From contig NC_088789.1 of the NCBI RefSeq assembly GCF_949628265.1, positions 1,612,001 through 1,676,000 on the forward strand: 64,000 bases of DNA. Direction: 5' to 3'. How positions within the stretch are numbered: position 1 is the first letter of the stretch; each line of letters opens with the position of its first letter. Positions 14,301-26,505 of the stretch are shown here, piece after piece. The position numbers were made by a program, and so were the translations under genes. The stretch is from Cloeon dipterum (Eukaryota; Arthropoda; Insecta; Ephemeroptera; Baetidae). Under the pieces are notes generated by a model, which did no database searches, had not been told where the DNA came from, and saw only the letters and a program-made list of their open reading frames with translations.

Positions 14301-17300
14301 GCTGCTGCGAAAAGAGACTCGCAGCCATTACGCCGCGACCGCCGAGCATTATAATTTGCCAACCGAGATAATATTATACGTACGTGCGTTTTAAATATTA
14401 TTTATTGATTTCTATACTCTCTTACACACAACACACACCTGCGGCATAAATTAGAATAAAAATAATAACAACAACTCGCGCAGTCATGAGCGATTTTTGG
14501 CATTCCTCCGCGTTTTTTCATCTCGGCGGAGCTAGAGGTGGGAACAAAAAAGAGAGAGAGAGAGAGAGACACGCAACCGACTCACAAAACTTTCGTGATA
14601 GACAATTATGTGCGATACCAAATTATTCAACCGTGTAAACGTACATTAAGTTAATGTCAAGTGAGTTGAGCTATTATGCCCGGCCGGCGATCAGGCGATC
14701 ACCGTGCGATCTCTCTCGTTTCGTGAAAAGAAAGAGCCTCGGCAGCAGAGCGTGGATATCTAATAAAAATAAAAGGCCTCTCCTCTCTCTTCCTCGTGGC
14801 TGTGCACACGTGCACTCATTTTATTGTTATTCGAGAGCATCAATTTATCTCCCGATTTATGTTTATGGCCGCCGTAATTGGCGCTATTTAATTTATTCAC
14901 GTGCGTAAGATTACTACTTTGCCCGCGTGTGCGACATGGATTTTTTTTGACGTCATTCAAAACTCGAAATAGAAAATTAATATGGACATTCTTTTCCCGA
15001 TAATGTTAAGAACCTTGTAAGCCAAAATACCGGAAACGGCTGTGCTCATTGAAATTGCGCTGCAGTGAGCGATTTGGGTGCTAAATATTCATGAGATTCA
15101 AATGCAAGAAACGCATTAATAGTGTGACGAGATCGACCGATCAAAGATGAAGAATGGTACAATGAACGTGGCGAGCGGCTTATCACGATTGAACGCGCGG
15201 CGCCTTATTTCTATTCAGTGACCCGAAACCAAATTAAAAGGCGGTCAGCGCGGAAAATCGATACATTTTTCCAGGAAGCTTCTTTGACGCTTCCGTACAC
15301 ACACATACTGGAGCAAAAGCAAGCTCACAATTTACTGCCAAATCATGAATAAGCATTTGTCAACACACCACAATGGGAATAGTGACATTTTGGCGTTTTG
15401 GGGCAACCGTGTCAAGTTAAAATGATTGTGCTTTCATATTAAGGCGAATAAAATCATTTCTTTTTCAGACCCAGACCAGGCCGAGCCGGGAAACGAGTTG
15501 TGGGTTCGTTTGGAGACGCAGAAAGTGGTCAATAGACAGCTGGAGCAACAGAGGAAGTGGCTGGAACTGGAATTGGAGCAGACAAAACGCAAAATCCTCG
15601 CGGCCTCAAAACCCGCAGTCATGAATTTCGATTTAGATTTGCTCACTGAGGTATTCCAATACACGCTCATTCGAAACTTTCGTTAGCGGCGTCAAAATTA
15701 CTGAAGCCACCCGCGTCTCAATTGGTGTTATATGAGTTGATCTACAACATGAGTCGAAACCAGGACCGTGGGAAATAAAACAACCGGGAAATTCGCGTTC
15801 GGAGAGTGTCTGGGAAGAAGGCTACAGCGATAGCAGAGACATCTAGTGACATAAGAGAAGCACAACGCAGTTGGAGCAGTCACGTGACTCAACCCCGCCA
15901 TCTCATTGGCCAAGAGAATTTTTGCTAGCTCCTTTCCACACTCCTTCCTAGCAGAAACCGCCTCTTAGCCAATGAGATGACTGGATTTAGTCACATGACT
16001 GCTCCAACTGCGTTGTGATTCTCTGATCTCGCTAGATGTCTCTACTGTCGATGTAGCCTTCTTCCCAGACACTTTTCGAACGCGAATTTGTCGGTTGCTA
16101 TATTTCCCGCGGCCATGGTTCCGACTTATGTTGTAACTCAACTCGTTTGACACTAATTGAGACGCGGATTTTGACAAGAAAACTCATTTAACATGGGAAA
16201 GATAGGGACGTGGATCTGCGCAGTCGGTCCACTCTGAATATATAAAGGACTCTGATCTCATTCAAACAATTTTAATTTATATTGTAGACTGAACTGATCC
16301 GATTGGTGAAGAGGCTGGAGAGGCAGCGCACCGATCTGTACAGCAACTTGCGAAATTTAGAATTTAGGCTGGACAGAGAAGGACGGGTTGGTGTTCTTTT
16401 TTTCTCGAATTTATACTTTTCATTATGTTGTCTGACGTTTTCAGGAGCAACAACGTCTGGCCGAGATAAAGACCATGCAGCAGGCGGAGATCTACCACTT
16501 TTCTCGTACCTTGGACCGTCTCAAGCAGACTCATCGGGCGGCAATGATTGGCAATAATCAACAGCACATCGTCGCAGCATCGCAGCCGCCGCCTCATAAA
16601 TTGCCTGCGGACCCGAAACTGCCTCCGTTAGATGTAGTTCAACTTCCAACCGCATCCACTTCGAGATGGGGGTACTTACGAGATGTTATTAAAAACAAGC
16701 ATAATTACCAGCAATCCTAAATAGTCATTTTAGACGTGCACTCGTTTCGTTTTGTTCCTATCACGTAAATCCATTGATTTAAAACATAAAAATATTAACA
16801 AAAATTTCGTGCACTCGTTTAATAAAACTCTAACTAAAAAATAATTCCTAAATCATATAGTCAAGCGTCTGAAACAAAAAGGACGTTCAACCCTAACAAG
16901 GGACCAGTAAGAAAAGCGGCAGGAGTTCGAAATTTGCCCAAAATTAACGACAAGCAGAAGTCGATAATCACAACACCTCGCGGCAAAGGTAGGTTCGCTT
17001 CAACCAATCAAAATCATTAAGCTGAAAAATGCGATGCAATAATTGCAGTCGACAAACGAGCGCGACGCGTGAAATCGGCCAACAAAGACAAGAGGAAAGA
17101 AGAAACCAAGTCGGCGAAGAACGAGACAGTTCCGAATCCTGAAAAAGCTCAATCAGCACATCAAACGAAACGAGAAGAGCCGGCGAAAGCCAAAGAAGAA
17201 AAGGAAGGCGAGGATGTAGACGAAAGTCTCGCGCTGCAGCTGGCCCAGAAGTTGGAAATCGCGGACGAGAGCACAAAAGATCAAAATAGCAATACGGTTG

Positions 17301-17386
17301 ACAAAAAGCCGAGTAGTGCAGACGGAGCTAACACGGAAAAGCAGGTAGTTGAGGAAAAAGGCATGGACGAAATTACGTGCAAGTAA
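11308..17386 (+). CDS. CCDC169: Coiled-coil protein resembling CCDC169, seven exons
   Basis: Exons: 11308-11429, 11501-11583, 15469-15650, 16288-16386, 16445-16671, 16861-16988, 17049-17386. GT/AG borders and phases agree throughout, giving 392 aa. After a proline run (SPPPPPQRR), heptad-rich coiled coil covers about residues 25-190 (LKTELEHEKRLRR, ELEDEIIAFDKA, LEQQRKWLELELEQTKRK, LVKRLERQRTDLYSNL). A basic motif follows (TFNPNKGPVRKAAGVRNLPK), then a charged, low-complexity Lys/Glu tail. The order coiled coil, spacer, then an NP..K.GPV.K motif resembles vertebrate CCDC169, a poorly studied protein; the match is from family knowledge and needs a search. No membrane segment or catalytic motif is seen. 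If intron 5 is retained, exon 5 runs on to a stop at 16720, giving a shorter isoform without the basic tail. Gene structure is surer than the name. Confidence 0.75.
12491..12942 (+). repeat. Repeat family D, copy 3
   Basis: Uninterrupted copy, starting TAGGGCTGTGAAAATAGGG and ending ATAGTTGATCGTCTAAATTT. It contains a G-rich segment (12655-12681) with four G-runs, which is repeated at 62307-62333, and a second G-rich tract near 12521-12537. Confidence 0.7.
13467..13488 (+). repeat. (GT)11 microsatellite
   Basis: Eleven GT units in CCDC169-like intron 2. Confidence 0.9.
15711..16168. repeat. Family F: long foldback in CCDC169-like intron 3
   Basis: Two arms of about 205 bp (15711-15915 and 15963-16168) are inverted copies, starting CCGCGTCTCAATT at both outer ends. 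They share blocks such as GTGTCTGGGAAGAAGGCTAC and CAACGCAGTTGGAGCAGTCA, separated by about 47 bp. The left arm has a CACGTG E-box; both arms have CCAAT boxes near the loop. The element makes up most of the 637-bp intron 15651-16287, on the transcribed unit. Confidence 0.85.
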
Positions 17387-17618
17387 ATTATTTATTCATG
17401 TTAGAGTTTCACCAAATTGAAGCTGAAAGCTCACAACAAGCCCCCAATGTGATCAAACTGACGTACATGATGTAAATACCTGCAATGAGCTAATCAACTT
17501 TACAGAGAATTCATAGAGAAAGAGAAAGAGTATTGTGTATATTTTACTCAAGGTTATTGTCTTAGAAATCGGCTTCCTGTCGCAGGGCATTGTGTATAAA
17601 AATATGGATATGTAGAGA

Positions 17619-17624
17619 AATAAA
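17619..17624 (+). promoter_or_regulatory. Poly(A) signal of the CCDC169-like gene
   Basis: AATAAA 233 nt after the stop codon, followed by T-rich and A-rich sequence. It is the first canonical hexamer in this orientation after the coding region. Confidence 0.5.
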
Positions 17625-19348
17625 TTTTTACAATGAAAACGCGGCCGAAAGTTTTTCCTAGAGAAACCCACCGATTCGGCCGGGCCATTCCACATAATTA
17701 CACCTTAATTAAAACAAAACAACAAATTGGAATCCCTGCTTTTTCACCGTAAAAATGCCTGGTTGCAGAATACAAGCAGAAAAAGGCTGCGCGCTCTTTT
17801 GGGAGACTTTTTCGCCGTGTGCGTTGATATTTTTCATAAGAAACAAAGAACAAGTTTGAAGGTATTTTTACCTGTCTGGAATTTATGAATAGTTTGGAAT
17901 CGCGCTGCCACTTTATGAGAGAGAAAGAGAGAGAGAGAGGCAGCGAGCGTGCAGAAGGCTTCGCGGCCGGGAGAAAAAGTAAGGTTTGTTTTTATGTTGT
18001 CAAAAGTTGTCCCCGATTCTGCTCTTTATATTCGCGGGCAGGCTCGGCGCATTAGCCGAAATGAACTGGTTAAAAGCAGCAGCCGGGTCCGATTTTGACT
18101 TAAATTGCACACACGCACAAGCACACACACACATCACAACTCGAAGGACAGTCGGAACGCAAGGGTTAAATTCGCAGAATGCAGGAAATGTTGTGTCTCT
18201 CTTGTCGGAGCGGCTTTCCGCTTTTATGTGAGCACTCGGTACACTGGCAAAAGGGAGTAAAGAATTCCTGCTGGTGACGGACAAGTTTGCCTCCCAGATC
18301 GATGCATGTAGCGTAAAGCGGAGTCGTTACTCTTTATTTATTTTGTGTTATAAATATCAAGTACGTGGCAAGCCATTCTTTGTTTGCTCTCTTGCGCGCG
18401 CTGATGTAAAACCAGAATGTGGAATGCGGACGACGCGCGATTTTTCTCTATGGACACAATCGTGCGTTCCAAGTGGCGGCACTGGAAGGTGCAACAGTAA
18501 TAAATTAAATCAGACGTATGATTTAATTTTATTCCTTTTTTTTAATTCTTCGTCTCAATTTTTGCGTCATTAGAGACAATTACGGGAGATTAGCATCGGC
18601 ACGCCTAATCCGCAGATCAGCACAGCAGGGCTTTTTCTCTGGCCAAGCGCAGAACAATTCATCGGAATTTTAAGAGTTTTTAACACACAATAAAATCATA
18701 AACCTGCTGCTGAGAGAGGGACTCAAAAAGCTGGTCGTTTTTTTCCTAGGGCGGCTCTGGTCGCTCCGCGGCGGATGGCATATTATGGTCTCTTACTTTA
18801 GCAGATCATTAACTACATTGTTCAACTGGTAAGTTCATTTACTAATATGGTTTCATAAAGGCGCTCACCGCGTTCTGCTGCCGCTGCTGCTTTCAGGCGG
18901 CCGCATCGTCATGAGAATATAATTGTTATTGTGCGCGGCTCTGCCTCCACTCTGCCGGTTTTATTCATTTATTTCCAGCACGCAAAAAGTGCACTCGTCA
19001 GCAATGACACCGAAAGTTCGACTTTCTATTTCGTGATGCCATTTGAACTGGTCATTGTTTGTTCAACAAGCAAATGATTGTGCATTTATTTTTTATGGCG
19101 TCAAGGAATGTGTCGAGTTCTGTTTTCGTAGAGCGATTCAATTCGGTTTGTTTAATTAGCCTTAAACGAGTGGTCATTAATTAGACGCAGCAAATTAAAA
19201 AGAGCGATTGCAAATCTAAAACGGAATGCGCTTTTAATGGTAATGAGAAGAAATGAGTGTTTTTCTCAGAAGACTTGACAATCGTGCCGCGCCATAATTG
19301 GTTTGCTCCAATCAATAGATTTAGCAGGGATTTCTAAATTGACAGAGC
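17625..19348. other. Intergenic, start of the large gene-poor tract
   Basis: No coding sequence is supported. Short GA tract near 17919-17940 and CA-rich patch near 18110-18135. Confidence 0.4.
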
Positions 19349-19697
19349 AATAATTGGATGCATTAAACAAACTTTTCTACAATTTACAACAGTAAAAAAA
19401 GACCTTGCTAAGTCAAAAATCAAATTTTCTCCAAAATTTCCATCGCTTGACCACATTTTCTTGGCAGATTTGGAATCCTCTCGGCGAAATCTGTCCAAAA
19501 ACGTATGAAACCTTTTCAGGAAACTCTTTTGTTGTGAAATAAAATCAGATTTCAAGTAAGGAGAAAGTCCGCACCATTTGAAAAGCCTGCTAGACATTTT
19601 TCTGACAAATTTAGGTCAATTTTGGCTTCAACTGAATCCTAAGGGATGATTTCATGCATTGACAACAAGAATTTTCCAGGATTTTGCAATATTAAGA
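19349..19697 (-). repeat. Repeat family C, near full-length copy
   Basis: Inverted relative to the copy at 5789. It shares the block GGAAACTCTTTTGTTGTGAAA and the end GAATTTTCCAGGATTTTGCA. Confidence 0.7.
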
Positions 19698-20226
19698 GCC
19701 CAGGACTGTCCTGCTGTTATTGAATTATGGAACAGAGATCCTTAAAATTAGCTATTTCTCAATATGACAAGTACATTCCTATTAATAAATCATAAACAAT
19801 AAACAATAACAGAAAAATCAAGCAACCATCTAAATTCACAAAATTGAGAAGCAGAGAATTTCGTGAATAAGTATTTTGGGAAATTATCGGGAGAAATGTG
19901 AGTACGGAGGAAATGGGAAAACACAAGCGCGTGTGAGAACATCAATATGCTGACAAGAGAGCTGCCGTGATCACTTCTTTTGCCGAAAGTGGCGCAAGTA
20001 AAATACACACAAGAGAGGGAACACACATCAGCCTGGCCCGCCAGCAGAAACAAAAATCTTATTTATCTCTTTAAACGTTGTCGAACACCGAAGAATTCAT
20101 GTTCTCCGCATAAGAGATGCCGGGCAAAAAGTCGGGCGATCAGGTTTTTGACAATGGCAGCCGCCGCTCGACAGACATGTGACAAAAAGTGGACGGACTG
20201 ATGCTGCGCTGCTCCCTCGGCTGACC

Positions 20227-20228
<2 letters not shown>

Positions 20229-20269
<41 letters not shown>
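20229..20269 (+). repeat. (CT)20 microsatellite
   Basis: About 20 CT units. On the minus strand this is a GAGA tract, a possible GAGA-factor target, and the source of spurious Arg/Glu and Ser/Leu reading frames. Confidence 0.9.
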
Positions 20270-20273
<4 letters not shown>

Positions 20274-20570
20274 CTCCGCTCCTCTTTCGTTGTCGAACGA
20301 ACCCGTAAGCCACCGATTCGAACGGGACCGCCGGCCATTAATGGACCACGAGAATAGTGTCTGTGAGTGTGCATTGTAGCCTTCACTTTTGGCCGCTTTT
20401 AGATTCTATCTCAATAGCATTTGATCCACTTTTCATGCTAATAAAGGAACATTCCGTGACGGGAAATAATGATCCGACAAGGAAGGCTAAAAATAAACTG
20501 AGAGATCTCCATGATTTTGGTGAGCTTTATATATGGCCTTGAGCTGATATTTTTAAAGTACCACCGGGGT

Positions 20571-20925
20571 CCGGATTCACGCGACGCGCACACATGGCGT
20601 CTGGTAGAGCACGGCGGGAAAATGAAATTGGATTTGAAAATTTATCATGAAAATAGATTCAGCGCAATGGATATTATTATTTCTTTAAAAACAGCTGATT
20701 AGCGATTAGCCCGGTAATTGGCGAATCGACCGTTAGATAGCACAACAGGCTAATTGGAAATGTAACAACATACGCGGGAACGAAATTATTAGGTCGGCAC
20801 GCCTCTTTTTCGACGCTTTTCATTGGCCGCTGGACTGTCTCCTGATTGGCCTCTATTATTTCGACGCCATATTGACTTCTGACCCGCGGGAACCAACACA
20901 GATCGCAATCCGGCCCCCGGTGGAA
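20571..20925 (-). repeat. Repeat family E, copy 1
   Basis: The minus strand reads the same order as copies 2 and 3: GTCAATATGGCGTCG, then CCAATCAGGAGACAGTCC, a second CCAAT, GAGGCGTGCCGACC, TTTTGTTACATTTCC-type sequence, AATCAGCTG and CTACCAGACG at the end. Confidence 0.7.
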
Positions 20926-22409
20926 CTACAAAAACATCCCCTTAAATGGTGCCAGTATGCAACCGGCTTCGCTTGGATGCACTGCAGGTTCCGGTCTGCT
21001 GATAGCTTTGTACTAAAGTTGACAAAAGAGAGCGAAAATCCTAATTTACGACCTTTTGCTGATCACGATTGTCTCCAGCGGAGCAGATTTCATTAGATAA
21101 AGCAGAGCATCGGGTGGCGTGGTGCGGCAGGTGCGGTAGCGGATTAAAACGGACATTCTGATATTATGCTAATAGAGAGCGGCCGAGACGGAGAGACACC
21201 GTGTGCCGTCCGTCGGTCGGGCGGCCGCGCGCTGTGTTAAAAAAGGGTTGATATCGCAGCGAAAACCACGCCTCAGGTGGGTGATGTGATTGGGCGGTGT
21301 TGTGGACACGAATAACGAGCCAATCAAAATGTTAAGACCACTTCATTTCCTGTCTGACTTGTTTTATTTTCCAATCCTCTCTCTAATGTGTAAGTACACC
21401 CATCTCGGTTTTAGCAGCGCTGCAGACGCCGCGCGGCCTCTAGTTTAATAAGCCCCTTGCTGCAAAATTTATTACATAATGCGTACATGCACAGCGCAAG
21501 TAAGTGGCCGGCTATTTTTATAGGGGAATTATCATAAAAGCAGAACTTTATGGATGCTAAAGATCGCCTTTATTATCATAAAATTCATATACACATGATT
21601 AATTGATTGACTGGAAGCCGCCGAAAATTTGCATAACGCGCCGAAAATAATTATAAATAACTTATATTTAGTACAAGTTCAAAAACCCGATTATGAAGAA
21701 CAATGGCTTGCCTGGAAGATAAATCATCTAATATTTTCCAGGTTAAACTGGCGATATGGGCTCTTCCATAGAGTCGTATTAAGAAAGCAATTACGCGAAA
21801 CCAGATGCGGCCGACGATACGCTGGAAACCCTTTCTTTACAAACACAAATTACATTAATAACTTATCAGTTTATCTGCGCGCGGCGGCGGCACGGCTCTA
21901 GCTCGAACCAACGCGATACTAATTAAATTATCCAAGTCGTCGGTTCGTTGATTGGGATGTATGTGAAAGAGCACCCGCCAGGGCAGCAATCCCTGACAGG
22001 TAGGCACACCTTGAAATAAATTGCTTGGAAATTACCTCGGGTGCGAACAGACGAGCCAAATCATTGCGTAAGCCAAACGAGAACAATTAATTCTTGGTAA
22101 ATTGATATTTCAGGCAGGTCGGGAAGCAAAGGTTGCAGAGTTCAGGTGTTACCTGTCAGACGGACGGACCTGAGACAAAACGGGCTGGTTATTAATGAGG
22201 TATTAGTCTGTCCAAGGCTGCGATCTTTAACTCCAGATTGTTTTGCTGCGCGCCGTGGAAAATGCTGCCAACGTTTGATGCCGCAATTTCATTGAGGAAG
22301 AAAAGTGAATGTTGCTCAATCGAGACCATTTTTATTCATTTGAGGGGGTGTTTAGATATGCACAATTAAATTAATATAATAATATCGATTTAAAGAAATA
22401 TTGAATAGC
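20926..22409. other. Intergenic stretch between family E copy 1 and family C
   Basis: No gene seen. Around 21270-21340 there is a promoter-like mixture (CACGCC, GGGCGG, CCAATCA) that resembles neither E nor F closely. Confidence 0.3.
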
Positions 22410-22690
22410 CTAGAAAATTAAATTTTCTCCAAATTTCTTCCGCTTGACCACATTTTCTTGGCAGATTTATAATCCTCTCGTCAAGATCTTATCCATCAGC
22501 ACATGAAACCTTTTAAGGAAACTCTTTGTTGTGAAATAAAATAGAATTTTAAGTAAGGAGACACTCCTCACCAATTGAAAAGCAAGCTAGACACTTTTCT
22601 GAAAAATTAACACTGCTACTTAGATAAATTTTGGCTTCAACTGAATCCTAAGGGATGATTTTGCATTGGCAACAAGCATTTTCCCTCTTT
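22410..22690 (-). repeat. Repeat family C, partial copy
   Basis: It contains the family C blocks for CTTTTAAGGAAACTCTTTG and CTGAATCCTAAGGGATGA, inverted. One end is missing. Confidence 0.6.
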
Positions 22691-23596
22691 AAAACTAATC
22701 TATTAAATTAAAAATATAGTTGGAATGAAAATTACACTTAATGCATTTTTATACAATCCATTTTTTAAATAAAATTTTGTTGTTTAGACATAAAATATTA
22801 CTCTTACGTTCAGCAGTATACACTCACAGATGAAACTCAATAATAAGTCAAACAAACAGCAATAATTTTCCTCTTACATCCACAAACTGCATTTTTCTCC
22901 TATATATGCAGTCGCGAGAGTGAATCCTGTTTTTAACGCAATAAATTGCAAAGCACATCATAAAGTGAGATGCCGCGCGCACATGAATGTTGTATTGAAG
23001 ATCAGCAGGGAACTCTCAAATAAATTGTCAACCGCGTTTGGTCAAGTGCGAGATTGACTCTTTTGACCCCGACATTAAAGCAACACACTACATTTGTGCA
23101 TGAAATGCGCAGCACGTGTAAAATGCTGTATATGAGCAGCCGATTGTTTGTTGTTTGCGAGCTGCAGCGCAACACATTAAGATCGCAGCAAGACGATCTG
23201 TGTCGCAGGTATGATGAGAATAATTGATTCGACTTCTTTCTGCAATGGTTAGATACTTTGTTGAGCAAATGGATACACGACATCACAGAAAGTTTGGATT
23301 TTCCTTTTGTATAGAAAATAATTTACTATTACCCAAAAAAATCTTAGAGATGTTGCTTCTTTTTATTTTTGTTTTTTTAGTAACAAGTTAAAGGGTTTTA
23401 AAATTAATTTCCATATGAGATACACAGTTTAATTGCTAAATTTTTATATCCGGATGCAGTAAAGCATGAGGATCTATATTTTCACACTTTGGGAAACACT
23501 ATAATTATACAAATTTGTGAGGAAATCCTAATTGAGTGATTGGGGAGGTTCTTTACTATTAAATAATTTTCAAAATTAGTATTATTTTAAATTTAA
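22691..23596. other. Intergenic AT-rich stretch
   Basis: Nothing recognised. Confidence 0.3.
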
Positions 23597-23700
23597 AGAG
23601 GATTGACACTTCAAACCCCTTGAAAATCCTTGTTGCCAATATTATGAACTTATCCCTTAGGATTCAGTTGAAGCCAAAATTGACTTGTCGCAATGATTTG
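23597..23700 (+). repeat. Repeat family C, fragment
   Basis: Only the first ~100 bp are present: GAGGATTGACACTTC through CTTAGGATTCAGTTGAAGCC. Confidence 0.55.
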
Positions 23701-24287
23701 ACGCGTGAATTCTGCTGCTGTTCAATCCTATTCCTATCCAATCTGACTCACACAGCTTTTTGTGTTGAATGGCCGATTATTATGCCTAGTTAGATCGAAA
23801 GACTTGGTAGAAAAATTCAAAACATTTGGCTACTGGAATACGCAAATAAATATTAAATTATGTTTCACTTTATCATAAATTCAAATATACGTAAAGATAA
23901 AAAATGAAAAGATGAATTGCATGAATACGTGAAATAAATTTTTTCGATTGTATTGTTTAGTTAACAGAAGGATTTGAGCAAATATTTAATTAAAAGTTTT
24001 GTAATTATATGATGATCTTTATAAATAAAATGGGCAAATTTTAAGCATATTTACAAATTAAAGTAAACTAAAAAATTTATTAAATTGTTTTATTTTATTA
24101 TATTTAAAAATATGAAAGTATATATTAAAAACATTAATACAACATTAAAAATATGTTTATGCTAATATTTTTAATGCTTTCAATGTTGTTAAGTAAATAA
24201 AATAACTATTTTTTGCCCTCTATAAAAAATCCTTTACAAAAGTTAAAAAAATAATATATTGCAACCTCTTAATTAGAATATTTAATA

Positions 24288-24640
24288 CATGAAAATCCTG
24301 GAAAATGCTTGTTGCCAATGCATCCCTTAGGATTCAGTTGAGGGCAAAATTGGTCTACTGTAAATTTTGAGAAAAGTGGCTGCAAAGTTAGCACTGTCTC
24401 CTTACTTGAAATCCTATTTTATTTCACAACAAAGAGTTTCCCTTAAAACGCTGTTGGACAAATCTCGACGAGAGGAGTCGAAATCTGCAAAGAAAATTTG
24501 GTCAAGCGCTGGAAATAATTAAGAAATTTTTAAAAATTTGATTTTTTTACTGTAGCAAAAGTCTCTTTTTTATTTTTGCAAATTGTAGAACAAATTGTTT
24601 ATCGCATCCATCAATTAAAATAATTTTCAATTGTTGCCCT
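24288..24640 (+). repeat. Repeat family C, near full-length copy
   Basis: Runs from AAAATCCTGGAAAATGCTTG to ATTTTCAATTGTTGCCC. It is similar to the copies at 5789, 54635 and 57920. Confidence 0.7.
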
Positions 24641-26154
24641 GTATTAATCCACTCTATAATTTAAGATTCGTTTTCACTTACCGGGACATAAATGTTTAAT
24701 AAACCTGTCCTTCAAAATGCCAAATGTGAAACTGCGCCGGTGCAGTTTTTCAGCCCCTATGGCTCGATATATTTCCCGGAATATTTCTGGCAGCAGACGC
24801 GCACATTAAGAAGTATAATTACGAAATCGTTTCGCGTCTGCGTGTGACGGGTAATGAGCGGCCGCAAATTGTAATCTTGGAAATAAAGCGAGCTGGCATG
24901 CGTTTTGAATGACAAATGCATCGCGAGAGCGCGTTACCGAGAACTGGGCCGAGCAGCAATGCGTCGAGCGAAATGACGACGATTTCGAGGCGAGTTTGTT
25001 GTATTAAATAATAAACACACGCAGCGAGAGCGAGCCTTTTTTATTGTTTCTTCACGTGAAATAACTAAATCAGGTTTTGGTCGGCGACAACGACGACTAC
25101 TCCGACGACTCAGGACGACGACGACGACGGCAGGGTAACTTTTTGATTCTCTTGTGTATATTATTTCGCCTCGTTGTTTTTCTCTCGCGGCGGAAAAATT
25201 AATAGTGTATTCACACAATGGGAACACTATCGTTCACAAAACAGAAAGGCTGTCAGTGTCAATAGCGACACGCTGACGGCTCCATATGTATGGGACCACT
25301 TTTTTTCTGAGCGCGTCTCGCCGCGGCGCAAGAAGTGCAACCTTTCCATATTTAAAGCAGATGCACTCGGCTCGCTCCTTTCATCTCCGCGTGCAACGCG
25401 CACAATGTGTCCGTCCGTCGTTTCGCTTTATTGATGTTTAATGCATCAAGCGACGAGTTTCGTCTTAATAATCAATCAAACCGGCGATATTGATTGGAAA
25501 AAGTGCGCCTGCGATTCCAGTTTCCTTATATGAACGCATTTTTAATACACTGCAACAGCTGCAACTCTCGGACTTCAAGGTCCTGCGCTGATTGTGAGCC
25601 GTTCGTGACGCCGGTTTATCTTAAATTGGAGTTGTCCGCATAGCTCAAAACAATCACTGTCAAAAGTGTCGGTTTTCTTTTCAGTTTTCAAACGCCAATT
25701 CTAAATTTCTCAGAGTCAGGGTCCGCTAAAGCCTGAATTTTACCGGAAACCCCCACTGCATTGCACAAAAACTGTTTTTTGGGTTTCATCCACCCGGAAT
25801 TCTGCGCATCTTACGCATTTATTACGCAATTTGGATTGTGCATGGACGTGCAAATTTTTTCCGTTTATTAATTCATAAAGAAGAATGAGATATATTAGCA
25901 ATTATAAAGATACCAACAGAAATGCATTATTTCTAAAAACTTTGAAAATATGTCAAAAAGGAAGCATTAAATATTTAATAATAAATAAATAAATTTTTGG
26001 ATTTCACGTTGAAATTTAGAAAATGTGCTTAGAATTTATCCCATGACAAGTGTAAACTTTTGCAGAAAATTGCATTGTGATGGAAATTTTTGCTTTCAAG
26101 AAATTCAAATCTGGAAAAAAATGGGATTTTTCAAATTTCGTTAATTTTGCAACT
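24641..26154. other. Intergenic stretch
   Basis: No gene seen. An (ACG)n-like patch lies near 25090-25130. Confidence 0.3.
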
Positions 26155-26450
26155 CGAAACCTCGGTATTTAACCATCAGAATTGCAAAAACAACCCACCG
26201 TTGCACTCGTCTCGATCTTCCCGGAGCAGCTGAATGGTTTAGGGGAGCATAAACCCTTCCCCTTTTTCATCCATATTGCTACAATTTTGATAATAAGCGA
26301 CCGCCGTTCCTGGCGCATTGTTCGCTCCCCGTTGCATCGTTCAAGCTGTATGGCAGCGTAGGGGTGGAGAGCAAGCACCTCTAAACCCTTTAGATACTCA
26401 TCGAACGTTAGTTTTTGCAATTCTGATGGTTAGAACCGGAGATTTGGAGT
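26155..26450. repeat. Family G foldback, copy 1
   Basis: AACCATCAGAATTGCAAAAA at 26171-26190 has an exact inverse at 26412-26431, and similarity continues inward (gggtttag/ctaaaccc) and outward. About 300 bp, with an unrelated centre. Confidence 0.6.
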
Positions 26451-26505
26451 TACAAAAATAACTAAATTTGAATAATGACGATTTTTTCGTGTTTTTTGGG
26501 TTTAT

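Larger units (their letters stand above)
11584..15468. other. Large intron 2 of the CCDC169-like gene
   Basis: A 3885-bp intron in a gene whose other introns are 58-637 bp. It holds family D copy 3 (12491-12942), a (GT)n microsatellite (13467-13488), GA tracts near 13229-13244 and 14551-14568, and a TATAAAAAG flanked by GGCCGGCC palindromes near 14127-14160. No internal exon is convincing. Its length would suit intronic regulatory elements, but none is demonstrated. Confidence 0.4.

Noticed and set aside
16672..16720. Continuation of CCDC169-like exon 5 to a stop at 16720 as the main C-terminus
   Set aside because: Splicing at GG|GTACTT to 16861 keeps phase through two more exons and adds the conserved-looking basic motif. 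The read-through is kept only as a possible isoform.
20063..20386. Open frames with Arg/Glu or Ser/Leu runs
   Set aside because: They are products of the (CT)20 microsatellite.
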